From Rhodobacterales bacterium (GTDB taxonomy: Bacteria > Pseudomonadota > Alphaproteobacteria > Rhodobacterales > Rhodobacteraceae), in assembly GCA_002748265.1 (NCBI GenBank), contig PDRY01000018.1, positions 96,887-160,886 on the forward strand: 64,000 nucleotides of DNA. The letters are read 5' to 3'. The notes below the pieces were generated by a model that saw only the letters and a list, made by a program, of their open reading frames with translations, made no database searches and was not told the origin of the DNA. Positions within the stretch are counted from its first letter, which is position 1; each line of letters starts with the position of its first letter. The translations under genes and the position numbers were made by a program. Shown one piece after another: positions 42,223 to 51,009 of this stretch.

Positions 42223-43016
42223 GCATCCGCCGGGAAATCACTGTTGGCGGCGTGCGCCTGATTGAGGGTGACATGCGCGAGGTTCTGCCGGAGCTGGACC
42301 TGCGCGCGCGCCTGTGCCTGAGCGATGCGCCGTATAGGCTGACGTCTGGCGGCAACAAAAACGGCGCCTTGAGTGGATGCTTTGACGCGGCCCGATACAC
42401 CAACAATGGTGAGTTCTTTGACATGGTAGAGTGGGCCGAGATGGCACCGCTGATCCATGGTGCCCTGTCCGAGGACTCCAATGCCATCATCATGTCCTCT
42501 GACAGGGAGCTGTTCGCCGCTCAGGCTGCTTTTGCCGCCGCGGGTTTCGGGTTTCACCGGCTGCTCGTGTGGGACAAAATCACCGCTACGCCCAACCGCT
42601 GGTATATGCCCAACTGCGAATTCGCGCTCTTCCTCTACAAAGGCACGGCCCGGCAGATTGCGGATTGCGCGTCGAAGGCTCTGATCCGGTGCCCGCAACG
42701 CGACGTGTCGCAAGATCACCATCCCGAACATGTGCCCCCGGCCGATCGGCATTCGCACCCGACCGAAAAGCCGGTCGCCCTCATGGAATACTGGCTGCGC
42801 AACTCAACAACGCCAGGTGAGTTGGTGCTGGATCCGTTCGCGGGATCTGGATCCACGCTGGTTGCGGCGCTGCGCGCGGGGAGACCAGCCGTCGGGATCG
42901 AGGCGGACCCGCGGTGGTTCGATGTCGCAGCGTCGCGGCTGCGCGCCGAGGCGGACCAAGCGCAGCCGGATCTGCTGCGCGCGCCGGGCCTGAAACAGGA
43001 GGCATTCGCGCTATGA
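42219..43016 (+). CDS. DNA N6-adenine (or N4-cytosine) methyltransferase
   Basis: A 265-aa beta-class amino-methyltransferase starting at GTG 42219. The catalytic motif IV is SDAPY (residues 35-39, Ala in place of the first Pro), followed by HPTEKPVALMEYWLR and motif I DPFAGSGSTLVAALRAGRPAVGIEAD. The order (motif IV before I) is that of beta-class enzymes. It is the third methyltransferase of the prophage and lies in the rightward early operon. No endonuclease partner is near. Confidence 0.88.
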   Translation: MSIRREITVGGVRLIEGDMREVLPELDLRARLCLSDAPYRLTSGGNKNGALSGCFDAARYTNNGEFFDMVEWAEMAPLIHGALSEDSNAIIMSSDRELFAAQAAFAAAGFGFHRLLVWDKITATPNRWYMPNCEFALFLYKGTARQIADCASKALIRCPQRDVSQDHHPEHVPPADRHSHPTEKPVALMEYWLRNSTTPGELVLDPFAGSGSTLVAALRAGRPAVGIEADPRWFDVAASRLRAEADQAQPDLLRAPGLKQEAFAL

Positions 43017-43270
43017 ACGGCAACCAGGTGATTGACCGCAACTATGACTACGCCGCCGCGCGCCGCCTGTGGCAAGCGGTCCTTTTGGAACAGTGGCGCG
43101 TCGTATTCAGGCCGTGCGCCAGTGATGGTCCCAATGATCGCAGGCAGGCGATCCGTTTCTTCCAGAGCCGGGATCTGCACGCCGTCTGTGCCCTGGCCGG
43201 GCTGGACAGCGTGGCGGTGTTTGAGCGGTGGTTGGACAGGATGGCAGAGATTGAACAGGGGGTCGAGTAG
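43013..43270 (+). CDS. phage hypothetical protein, 85 aa
   Basis: Starts MNGNQVIDRNYDYAAARRLWQAVLLEQW; the rest is helical with WLDRMAEIEQGVE at the end. Coupled to the methyltransferase by a 4-bp overlap and directly abutting the next gene. No known family. Confidence 0.65.
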   Translation: MNGNQVIDRNYDYAAARRLWQAVLLEQWRVVFRPCASDGPNDRRQAIRFFQSRDLHAVCALAGLDSVAVFERWLDRMAEIEQGVE

Positions 43271-43888
43271 ATGGCATTCGAGCGCGTGAGAAGCGGCAAC
43301 GGGCAGCCGCGTATGGTTTGCAGATGCGAAGACTGCGGGCGCGATGAAACCGTTTGTGCCGATCACGGGAGTGGCGGTGAAGCGCAGGCCGCTAAGAAGC
43401 TGCAAGCGCAGGGATGGACTTTTATCGGCAAGCATCTCAGGTGCGGATCCTGCTCCGCGAAGCGACGCGCGGCCCGCGCGGCGGAAAAGAAAGCCGAATC
43501 CGATGACGCGAATGCGCCGCGCGAACCCACGCGGCAGCAAAAGCGAGAAATCATGGAGATCCTTGAGGATGTCTATGATGTCGATGCTGGATGCTACAAG
43601 GGGGGGGAGACCGACGACACCGTTGCCGATCTGCTGGACGTTCTACCCGGCTGGGTTGCCCGCCTGCGGGATGAATTCTTTGGCCCGTCCGGCGCAAACG
43701 CCGACATTGCCGCACTGCGTGAAGAGCTTACGCAAGCACTGAATTCGGCAAGCGCTATTGCCACCAGTTTCTCGGATCGGCTTGCGGACCTTAGAGCGGC
43801 CATGGATGGCATGAAGGCGATGGCAGAGCGGCTTGCGAAGATCGAAAAAGCGGTCGGGCCGCGTGTGATGCGGAAGGTCGGAAGATGA
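43271..43888 (+). CDS. phage zinc-ribbon/coiled-coil protein
   Basis: A 205-aa protein. The N-terminus has a four-cysteine pattern (CRCEDCGRDET, then LRCGSCSAKRRAAR) that could bind zinc. A middle QKREIMEILEDVYDVDAGCY segment and a long C-terminal helical region (about 150-200) follow. It lies next to the DUF1376-like gene, so a DNA-binding or replication-linked role is possible. Confidence 0.65.
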   Translation: MAFERVRSGNGQPRMVCRCEDCGRDETVCADHGSGGEAQAAKKLQAQGWTFIGKHLRCGSCSAKRRAARAAEKKAESDDANAPREPTRQQKREIMEILEDVYDVDAGCYKGGETDDTVADLLDVLPGWVARLRDEFFGPSGANADIAALREELTQALNSASAIATSFSDRLADLRAAMDGMKAMAERLAKIEKAVGPRVMRKVGR

Positions 43889-44499
43889 CCTTGAAGGCGC
43901 TCCCCACCGTCGATGTGACCAGCCTGCCGGAATACCCGATTTCCGCGGCGGAGCGGTTGGACAGTCATTGGTTCGTCCAGTGGAACCTGCGCCGCTGGCG
44001 CGGGAGCGAGTTCCGGCGCCTTGCTTATGAGGATCCCGAAGTCGGTTTCTATGGCCGCGAGCTGTTCGACCTGGCGCAGGATGAATCGCCCATCGGCACG
44101 CTGCCCTGCGATGACGAAGCGCTCGCGTTCCTGTTGCGCATGGCCCCCAGCCAATGGCGCGAATTGGCGGGCCGGGATGTATCGCCGCTGCACGGATGGC
44201 ACCGCGTGATGTGCGACAATGGGCAGATCCGGCTTGCGCACCCTGTCGTCACTGAGGTTGCCAAGGAGGCGTTGGACGGAAAGCGCCGCAATGCCACAAA
44301 GAACGCCGATGACCGGATGCGGAAACGGCTGGGCACAATCGCGGGCCATCTGCGGGCGATCCCCGGCACAGGGCAGATGGCTGAACAGGAAGAGCGCCTG
44401 AACGCCATCAGTGATTGGATTGACTCCGCCTATCCGGGCGGATCGGCCACGCTCAAGCGCACGCGAGAGGCGCTCGATAAACTGTTCGGGCCGCGCTGA
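43885..44499 (+). CDS. DUF1376-like phage replication-region protein
   Basis: A 204-aa protein with the DUF1376-type pattern HWFVQWNLRRWRGSEFRRLAYEDPEVGFYGRELFDLAQDESPIGTLP, and GWHRVMCDNGQIRLAHPVV. Such proteins sit at phage replication loci with an unclear, likely helper role. It overlaps the previous gene (ATGA). The following 210 bp contain no gene but hold a DnaA-box-like site. Confidence 0.7.
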   Translation: MTLKALPTVDVTSLPEYPISAAERLDSHWFVQWNLRRWRGSEFRRLAYEDPEVGFYGRELFDLAQDESPIGTLPCDDEALAFLLRMAPSQWRELAGRDVSPLHGWHRVMCDNGQIRLAHPVVTEVAKEALDGKRRNATKNADDRMRKRLGTIAGHLRAIPGTGQMAEQEERLNAISDWIDSAYPGGSATLKRTREALDKLFGPR

Positions 44500-44653
44500 A
44501 ATGCTCCGCAAAACCTCCGCCGGAAGTTTTTAGGAAGATCGTGGAAGATTTCGTTTTTTTCATTTCTGCCAAAAACCGCGCCGCTGAAAGGAAAAGAGAA
44601 GAAATGAAAAGAGAAGACAAAGCGGGTTTCGTCCAGTTTTGACCAATCACCCC

Positions 44654-44662
44654 TGTGGATAA
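44654..44662 (-). other. perfect DnaA box (TTATCCACA) in a gene-free gap
   Basis: TGTGGATAA on plus is the exact complement of the consensus TTATCCACA. It lies in the 210-bp gap after the DUF1376-like gene, 55 bp before the next start, beside purine-rich and T-rich runs (about 44553-44625). This is a candidate phage origin or DnaA-dependent control site. A single box only. Confidence 0.4.
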
Positions 44663-44709
44663 CCAAGCGCCCGGCTGAGTGGTCGGGATCATGCAAAGAG
44701 GAAGGGCAA

Positions 44710-45288
44710 ATGGAAATCGCAGAGCAGAAGAACGGAGAGGCGCGCGTGCGTCATCTGTTGGTAGAGCCCCTGTTGCGCCGGGGTCTGGCGCGGCCCGCCA
44801 GTCTGACCAAGGCGGCGTTTGATGACATGATCACCGATATGTGCGCGCGGCTGGCTTATATGGATGACCTCAACCTGATGGCGCTTGAAGAAGATGCCGC
44901 AACCACGCTTGCCGGTGGCAAGGATCATGACCGGTTCCCCATCGCGCAGCGCCTCCTGAAACGGGCGGCGGAGATCCAGCCGCCGGATGACAGCGCATCG
45001 CCGCTGATGCGCGCCGTGTTCTCGCATCAGGTTGGGCGCGATGCGATAGACGACGGGTGGGCGCCCGAGCTGCTGCGCTATCTGCGCTATGAAAGGCGGT
45101 GGCCGAACGTGTGGAAGCTCCGCGAGATCAAGGATGCCGCAGACGACGCGCGGGCGCGACTGCGCCGGATTCAAGAGCGCGATGCCAATGGCGCTGTTTT
45201 GGGCAGTGATGATATTCGCTTCCGCAATGAGCGTGCCGCCATGTTCGAGAAGTGCCGCGCGATTGCGGCGATGGGGGATGCGACATGA
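44710..45288 (+). CDS. phage hypothetical protein, 192 aa
   Basis: Starts MEIAEQKNGEARVRHLLVEPLLRRGLAR behind GAGGAAGGG. Helical, with Trp/Arg-rich GWAPELLRYLRYERRWPNVWKLREIKDAADDARARL and a charged C-terminus. No known motif. It overlaps the next gene by 4 bp. Confidence 0.68.
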   Translation: MEIAEQKNGEARVRHLLVEPLLRRGLARPASLTKAAFDDMITDMCARLAYMDDLNLMALEEDAATTLAGGKDHDRFPIAQRLLKRAAEIQPPDDSASPLMRAVFSHQVGRDAIDDGWAPELLRYLRYERRWPNVWKLREIKDAADDARARLRRIQERDANGAVLGSDDIRFRNERAAMFEKCRAIAAMGDAT

Positions 45289-46055
45289 GCAAGTTTGATC
45301 TGTTCAGCGATCTGACAGCGGCGGAGTTGTCCAATTTGGACCGTGTGGATCGCGCCGATCTGGTGGCAGCAGCCGAGGCCATGCGGATGGAAGCGGTGCG
45401 GGCGATGGGACAGGTCCCGTCGCCCTGCGGATCGGATATTCCCGACGCCCCCGCGCGCGGCCCGGTGCGCGTCTTTGACCATCTGGCCAGCTACCCGAAA
45501 GGGCAGGATGACTATGAGTTCAAGCCTGCGGGCCACAATGGCCGAAAGTCGATGGCCCGCGCGGACGCTTTCGACGTCATGCAGGCCCAACGTGATCGGC
45601 GCACGGGCGGCAAGGGCGGCAAGATGTTCACCGCCGGACAGATCGCGATCGGTCGGCAATACGCCGCTCTGGTCGAGCGTCACGACAGCGCCGGGGTTAA
45701 GTGCTCATCCGTCGAGGCCGGAACCGGCGGCGGCGGCGATGCGGGCGGCTTCATGGATGCGGTTGCCGCAGATGGTCAGGAAATCGCGAGGCTACGGCGG
45801 CGGATCGGTGATGGATCTGCGGTCGTGGTGCGAAGGAACCGCCCCTCGGCGCGCGGATCGCGGACCACGATCACAGATCGCCGGTTGGTCGATATGGTCT
45901 GTATCGAGGGCCGCACCCTAGCCGAAGTGCTCCGCGCTCATGGGTGGTCCGTGGACTCTCGGCTGATCGCGGATCTGGTGAAGGCTCTGGCCGGTGCGCT
46001 TGATCGAATGGCGGGACCGTGGCGACGGCCAGCCTCAGAGGTGATATTCTTCTGA
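45285..46055 (+). CDS. phage hypothetical protein, 256 aa
   Basis: N-terminal part is helical (MSKFDLFSDLTAAELSNLDRVDRADLVAAAEAMR); a middle FTAGQIAIGRQYAALVERHDSAGVKCSSVEAGTGGGGDAG links to a C-terminal domain with RRLVDMVCIEGRTLAEVLRAHGWSVDSRLIADLVKAL, which looks HTH-like. Position just before HNH/terminase suggests a late-gene regulator, as seen in some phages. This is inferred. Confidence 0.65.
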   Translation: MSKFDLFSDLTAAELSNLDRVDRADLVAAAEAMRMEAVRAMGQVPSPCGSDIPDAPARGPVRVFDHLASYPKGQDDYEFKPAGHNGRKSMARADAFDVMQAQRDRRTGGKGGKMFTAGQIAIGRQYAALVERHDSAGVKCSSVEAGTGGGGDAGGFMDAVAADGQEIARLRRRIGDGSAVVVRRNRPSARGSRTTITDRRLVDMVCIEGRTLAEVLRAHGWSVDSRLIADLVKALAGALDRMAGPWRRPASEVIFF

Positions 46056-46090
46056 GATAAAAAATTTGACGCTTATCCCATCCGAGGCGT

Positions 46091-46162
46091 ATGAGTCATG
46101 TCATCATCAAGAAGTGCGCGGGCCAGCAGGGTCACGCGCACTTTCTGTTTGGGGTCCAATGA
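46091..46162 (+). CDS. possible 23-aa leader peptide overlapping the HNH start
   Basis: ATG 46091 to TGA 46162 encodes MSHVIIKKCAGQQGHAHFLFGVQ. Its stop shares ATGA with the HNH start at 46159, so translation could be coupled. GAGG lies 6-9 bases before the ATG. Very short, so moderate doubt remains. Confidence 0.4.
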   Translation: MSHVIIKKCAGQQGHAHFLFGVQ

Positions 46163-46557
46163 TTAGAAAACTATGCGCAGCCGGTGGCTGTAGCGACCTG
46201 GCCGAACCGGGCGAGCCGCATTGCGAGTATCACGCAAAGCGCGCGGCGGAGCGTCGTGCCGAAGCACGTGCGGAAGCGCAACGCGGTGAGGATGCCGCCA
46301 GAAATCGGCGCCTGTATCAGGACCCAGCCTGGAAGAAGGCCGCACGCCTGTTTCTCCGCAAGCACCCACTATGCGCGGAGTGCGAAAGCGTCGGCCTGGT
46401 CGAGCCCGCCACGGATGTCGATCACATCGAGCCCCACCGAGGCGACCGCGCGCTGTTCTGGCGGCGGTCGAATTGGCAACCGCTCTGCCACCCATGCCAC
46501 AGCCGGAAGACCGCCCGCGAGGTCTGGCACAGCAAGGGGGGGTGCCCGAAGAATTAA
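46159..46557 (+). CDS. HNH endonuclease
   Basis: A 132-aa HNH nuclease. The zinc-binding Cys pairs are LCAEC (72/75) and CHPC (110/113) and the catalytic motif is DVDHIEPHRGD with Asn105 and His114 (beta-beta-alpha metal fold). HNH proteins adjacent to terminase genes are required for packaging in HK97-like phages. It starts at the ATG overlapping the small upstream frame. Confidence 0.88.
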   Translation: MIRKLCAAGGCSDLAEPGEPHCEYHAKRAAERRAEARAEAQRGEDAARNRRLYQDPAWKKAARLFLRKHPLCAECESVGLVEPATDVDHIEPHRGDRALFWRRSNWQPLCHPCHSRKTAREVWHSKGGCPKN

Positions 46558-46639
46558 ATCCGCCATCAGGAGACCGGTGGGGAGACCGGAAAAAATGCGG
46601 GGGCGGAATTGGAAAAAAAAGCCACATGAGGAGGACGAC

Positions 46640-47080
46640 ATGAAGGGGGCGAAGCCGAAGCCGACGAATGTTGTTCCCATGAAAGGCGAGCCGGTGCGGC
46701 ATGTGCCGGATGCGCCGGAGTGGCTATCCAGTGAAGCACGTGATGTCTGGGATGATCTGGCTCCGCATCTGGTCACCAAGGACCGGCTGAAGCCCGAATT
46801 CACATATCAGTTTGCGAGCTACTGCGAGAGCGTTGCGAACTTCATGGCGGCAACGGCGTGCGTGGCTCTGGAAGGTCGATACTATTCGACGAAGACTCGC
46901 AATGGTGTGCAGCAGAAGAAGACGGCGGCGTGGGGTCTTCAACAGGAATCCATGAACCAGATGCGCCGGGACAGCGCGATCTTTGGACTGTCGCCGGTCG
47001 ATGAAGCCCGCCTGTCCAGTGGAGATCAGGGCGACTTGTTCGATACCCTGATGCAGCAACTCAAAAATGGATCCGATTGA
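46640..47080 (+). CDS. terS: terminase small subunit (P27 family)
   Basis: A 146-aa protein: MKGAKPKPTNVVPMKGEPVRHVPDAPEWLSSEARDVWDDLAPHLV, a typical P27-type start, then a helical body ending FDTLMQQLKNGSD. It recognises phage DNA for packaging. GAGGAGGA precedes the ATG at 46640; the longer open frame overlaps the HNH gene. It overlaps the large subunit by 14 bp. Confidence 0.9.
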   Translation: MKGAKPKPTNVVPMKGEPVRHVPDAPEWLSSEARDVWDDLAPHLVTKDRLKPEFTYQFASYCESVANFMAATACVALEGRYYSTKTRNGVQQKKTAAWGLQQESMNQMRRDSAIFGLSPVDEARLSSGDQGDLFDTLMQQLKNGSD

Positions 47081-48734
47081 CCACCCGGTCAGCCGCTACG
47101 CCACCGATGTAGTTGCCGGGGACATCATCGCTGGAGACCTGGTTCGGATGCAGTGCGAGCGGCATCTGATGGATTTGGAGACGGGTCGCGATCGGGGTTT
47201 GTATTTCGACTGCGAAGCCGCGTCGATGATCTGCAATTTCGCGCCACTCCTGCACCATACGGCGGGGCCGCTGGCCGGAAAGCCACTGCGGCTTGAGCCG
47301 TGGCAGGTGTTCCGGCACGGTTCGGTGTTCGGTTGGAAGCACGAAGAAACGGGGCTGCGACGGTTCCGTTCCACCTATCACCAGGTAGGCAAAAAGAACG
47401 GCAAAACCACGGACACCGCCATTCCGATGCTGTTCACCCAGCTGTTCGACGGGGAGTCCTCGCCCGAAGGCTATTGCGCGGCGACGACGCGAGACCAGGC
47501 GGGGATCCTGTTTCGCGGGCTGAAACGGATCATTAAGCGTTCGCCGTTTTTGCCGAAGCTGATGGATCCGTGGCAATCGTCGATCACGGTTGATCGCACG
47601 GATGGGATGATCAAGTGCCTGAGCCGCGACGGGGATTCGGCGGATGGGATCAACCCGTCATTCATCGCGCGCGACGAAATGCACCGGTGGACTGATCGGG
47701 AGCTGGCGGAAACGTTGGTTGAATCCATGATCGCGCGGGGCCAGCCGATTGACTGGGTCATCACGACGGCTGGGCATGATCGCGGTTCGCTCTGCTATGA
47801 GACTCGCGACTATGCCGAAAAGGTGTTGCGCGGCGACGTAACCGACGACAGCTTTTTCGCTTACGTGGCCGAGCCGCCGAGCGATTGCGATCCGGCCGAT
47901 CCGAACGCATGGGCTATGGGCAACCCGAACTTAGGCGTGTCGAAGCCGCGCGATGCGATGCAGACCGCGTTGATGAAGGCCCAGGTGATCCAAGGTCGGA
48001 TGCCGAACTTTCGGCGCTTCCATCTGAACCTTTGGACAGAGGGGGATCAGACCTGGATCGGGCGCGATGTGTGGGACGCTGGCGCGGCGCCGCAGCCGTT
48101 CGATATGCGCGCGCTCTATGGATTGCCAGCCTGGGTTGGCGTGGATCTGTCGCGCACCACGGACCTGACGTCGATTGTCGTCGCTGTTCCAAAAGACGGG
48201 CGGATCTTTCTGATCTGCTACGCCTTTCTGCCAGCCGGTAAAAACGGGTTCATCCGCCGCGCACAGTCGGAGAACAAGGAATACATCGGCTGGCGCGATG
48301 AGAACTGGCTTGAGGTCCACCCCGGCGCGAAGATCGACGAGGCGGCGATCATTCGTCGGCTGAAATGGATTTCAGAGGCGTTCGATCTGCAAGAGATCGC
48401 CTATGACCGTTGGGGCATGGACTACATCGCGCGGGAGCTGGATGCCGCGCGCCTGCCGATGGTGGAGCATGGTCAAGGGTTCCGGGGTATGTCGAACCCG
48501 ACGAAGCGCTTTGAGGAGTGCATTCTGACGGGGCGTATCCGACACGGGAACAACCCGCTGCTCGCTTGGGCGGTGGGCAACGTGATGCTGGATATGGACC
48601 CGGCGGAAAACGTGAAGCCGAACAAGAAAAAATCCAATGGCCGGATTGACCCGGCTGTCGCCGCAATCATGGCCGTGGGCCGGGCCGAGGCCCGCGAGAC
48701 GCGCCGCAGAGCACGGGAGGCAGAGAACGTATGA
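47067..48734 (+). CDS. terL: terminase large subunit
   Basis: A 555-aa Terminase_1-type packaging motor. Walker A is HQVGKKNGKT (about 105-114), Walker B ends FIARDEMHRW (Asp203/Glu204), and the RNase H-like nuclease part starts with GVDLSRTTDLTSIVVAVP. It cuts and pumps DNA into the procapsid. The portal start overlaps its stop. Confidence 0.94.
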   Translation: MDPIDHPVSRYATDVVAGDIIAGDLVRMQCERHLMDLETGRDRGLYFDCEAASMICNFAPLLHHTAGPLAGKPLRLEPWQVFRHGSVFGWKHEETGLRRFRSTYHQVGKKNGKTTDTAIPMLFTQLFDGESSPEGYCAATTRDQAGILFRGLKRIIKRSPFLPKLMDPWQSSITVDRTDGMIKCLSRDGDSADGINPSFIARDEMHRWTDRELAETLVESMIARGQPIDWVITTAGHDRGSLCYETRDYAEKVLRGDVTDDSFFAYVAEPPSDCDPADPNAWAMGNPNLGVSKPRDAMQTALMKAQVIQGRMPNFRRFHLNLWTEGDQTWIGRDVWDAGAAPQPFDMRALYGLPAWVGVDLSRTTDLTSIVVAVPKDGRIFLICYAFLPAGKNGFIRRAQSENKEYIGWRDENWLEVHPGAKIDEAAIIRRLKWISEAFDLQEIAYDRWGMDYIARELDAARLPMVEHGQGFRGMSNPTKRFEECILTGRIRHGNNPLLAWAVGNVMLDMDPAENVKPNKKKSNGRIDPAVAAIMAVGRAEARETRRRAREAENV

Positions 48735-50023
48735 GCCTTTTCAGCGCCATTCTTGGTCGCCGCGATGCGGCGACCGTGCCCGCCGCGCCGCGGGCGGAGC
48801 CGCCAGTGTCGGCGGAGCCGATGGCGGCAGCGGTCAGCGGCACGGCGCAGCCCGAGTCATGGATGACCGAGATTGGATTCGACGGCGGCGGCGCGGGTCG
48901 GGTGAAGACCTTGCCGCGCGTCACTGGCGATACGGCAGAACGGCACGCAACGGTCTTCGGGTGCTGCACGGTGATTGCGGGCGATCTTGCCAAGGTGCCG
49001 CTGAAACTCTGGCAGCGTGACGGGCGCGGCGGCGAGGCGCGGGTTGAGGAGCATCCCGCCGACTACCTGCTGAACGTTGAGTGCGGCCACGGCATTCCGG
49101 CTAAAGTGCTGCGGCTGGGCCTGATTTACACGCTGGCTCTGCGCGGCAATGCTTACGCCTTTGCCCCGCGCACTGGCGGGGGCGAGCTGGATTTCATTGA
49201 GCCGGTGGCGTTCCAGTCCGTAGACCGGTTCCGGTCGCGCCGCGACATGGTCTATCGGTTCATCGACGGCGCGGGCGATCAGCGCACAGCGATGGCGCGC
49301 TCAATGATCCACATGCGCTATATGGCACTGGATGGGTGGACGGGGCGATCCCCGATCCAGGTCGCATCCGAGAGCGTCGGCTTGGCTCTGGCCGGGCAGC
49401 GATCGGCAGCGCGCACCGCGTCGGGCACGACTGCGAAAGCCGTGATCGCACTGCGCGACGATTACGAGGATGACGAGGCACGCACTCGCAGTGCAGAGCG
49501 GATCAAGCGCAACCTGGCCGATCCTGACAATGGCATGTTTGCCGTCATGAATGCGGGTGAGGATATCAAGACTCTGGATCTGTCGTCGGCGGATCAGGAG
49601 TTGCTGGCGTCGCGCCGGTTCGATCGCGAGCAGCTCGCCCAGATTTACCGGGTGCCGCCCGCCAAACTGATGATGCTGGAATTCGGCGTGAAGGCTAATT
49701 CGGAGCAACAGAACCTGGACTGGCGCACCGATGGCGCGATGCACTGGTCGCGGCAGGCTGAGGATATGCTGGGCATGACGTTGCTCACGGAAGCGGAGCG
49801 TCGGCGCGGTCTGTTTTTCCGGCACGATTTCGACGCGCTGCTGCAACCGACGATGAAAGAGTTTTACGACGCGCTCAAAGTCGCGGTAGGCGGGCCGTGG
49901 ATCACTCCGAACCGGGCGCAGCAGATGACCAAGCAGCCGATCACGCCGGGCGGCGGCGAGCTGTATCCGCCAGCGAACATGACCCGCGACGAAAAGAAGG
50001 ATCCGAGCGATGAAAGCAAGTGA
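48731..50023 (+). CDS. phage portal protein (HK97 family)
   Basis: A 430-aa portal. Typical features are ATVFGCCTVIAGDLAKVPLKLWQRD near residues 75-100, DNGMFAVMNAGEDIKTLDLSSADQELLASRRFDREQLAQIYRVPPAKL, and a NRAQQMTKQPITPGGGELYPP C-terminus. It forms the DNA gate of the head. It overlaps terL (ATGA) and the protease gene by 14 bp. Confidence 0.94.
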   Translation: MSLFSAILGRRDAATVPAAPRAEPPVSAEPMAAAVSGTAQPESWMTEIGFDGGGAGRVKTLPRVTGDTAERHATVFGCCTVIAGDLAKVPLKLWQRDGRGGEARVEEHPADYLLNVECGHGIPAKVLRLGLIYTLALRGNAYAFAPRTGGGELDFIEPVAFQSVDRFRSRRDMVYRFIDGAGDQRTAMARSMIHMRYMALDGWTGRSPIQVASESVGLALAGQRSAARTASGTTAKAVIALRDDYEDDEARTRSAERIKRNLADPDNGMFAVMNAGEDIKTLDLSSADQELLASRRFDREQLAQIYRVPPAKLMMLEFGVKANSEQQNLDWRTDGAMHWSRQAEDMLGMTLLTEAERRRGLFFRHDFDALLQPTMKEFYDALKVAVGGPWITPNRAQQMTKQPITPGGGELYPPANMTRDEKKDPSDESK

Positions 50024-50894
50024 CCACATTTCGGGCCTGCTGGCTCTGTCGCGCGAACACGCCGCCGCCTGCCTGGCGGCTGAGTTTGAGGCAAGCGACG
50101 ATCGCATGACGGCGGCGGATGGGGCGGGGCGCTACGTGGTGTCCGGCGCCGTTGCCGTAGTGCCATTGCGGGGCATCATCACCCCGAACAACGCGATCTT
50201 GGAGAAGTATCTGGGATGGACCACGAGCCACGGCCTGGCCGAGACGATGGAGACTCTTTCGTCGGATCGTAGCGTCGCGGCCATTGTGGTGGAGTCGGAT
50301 AGCCCCGGCGGCGTGGTGCTGGGCGGAGAAGCTGCGGTTCAAGCGGTTTCGATGGCGGCTAAGGTCAAGCCGGTCCATGCTTTGGTCAATCCGCTATCGG
50401 CATCTTTGGCCTATTGGATTGCATCGCAGGCCACTGACATCGCTATGACGCCCGGATCGTTGGTCGGCAGCATCGGCGCCATGTTTTCGGCGCCCAGCCC
50501 CGTGCAGCCCGGCGTAAGCGGCGATCAGTGGTTCGATATGCGGTCCAGTCACGCGGTCGGTAAGAACGCGGATCCGGCTGATGAAACCGGCGCCGCTCTG
50601 ATCCAGGCGCGGCTTGATGACATCGAGGCGCGCTTTCATCGCGACGTGTCTGCGGGGCGGGGGATCGACCTGGCCGACCTGCCGACACGGCTGTCAGCGG
50701 ATACCGATCCGACCCATGGCGGCGGCGTGTTCGAGACCGCGCAAGCGGTCGAGCGCGGGCTTGTTGATCAGGTGGAGACGCGCAGCGCCTTCTATCAGCG
50801 GATCATGGCTGCCTACGCGCCCAAATCGAAACCGACCAGCCGCGCACTTTCGGCCACGGCCAAGGCGCGCGCCGCCACCCTGATCGCCGGGTAG
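50010..50894 (+). CDS. head maturation protease, S49 type
   Basis: A 294-aa SppA/ClpP-fold peptidase: VAVVPLRGIITPNN, VESDSPGGVVLGGEA, the nucleophile Ser in NPLSASLAYWIASQA and a Lys-containing SHAVGKNADPADETG that would supply the general base. In HK97-like phages it cleaves the N-terminal delta domain of the capsid protein. It overlaps the portal gene and is followed by a 115-bp spacer before the capsid gene. Confidence 0.9.
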   Translation: MKASDHISGLLALSREHAAACLAAEFEASDDRMTAADGAGRYVVSGAVAVVPLRGIITPNNAILEKYLGWTTSHGLAETMETLSSDRSVAAIVVESDSPGGVVLGGEAAVQAVSMAAKVKPVHALVNPLSASLAYWIASQATDIAMTPGSLVGSIGAMFSAPSPVQPGVSGDQWFDMRSSHAVGKNADPADETGAALIQARLDDIEARFHRDVSAGRGIDLADLPTRLSADTDPTHGGGVFETAQAVERGLVDQVETRSAFYQRIMAAYAPKSKPTSRALSATAKARAATLIAG

Positions 50895-51009
50895 TAGCCC
50901 GTTCCCGAAATCCGGCACCCGGCGGTGCCCGATATGTGCCCTGGCGCGGTTGCCGGGGCCGTCATGCTGCGCGGGTCCGTGCGGCCTACATCTAACAGGA
51001 GCAAGACAG

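Noticed and set aside
44604-44642. 12-codon ATG frame in the gap after the DUF1376-like gene
   Set aside because: Too short, no ribosome site of quality, in a purine-rich low-complexity run.
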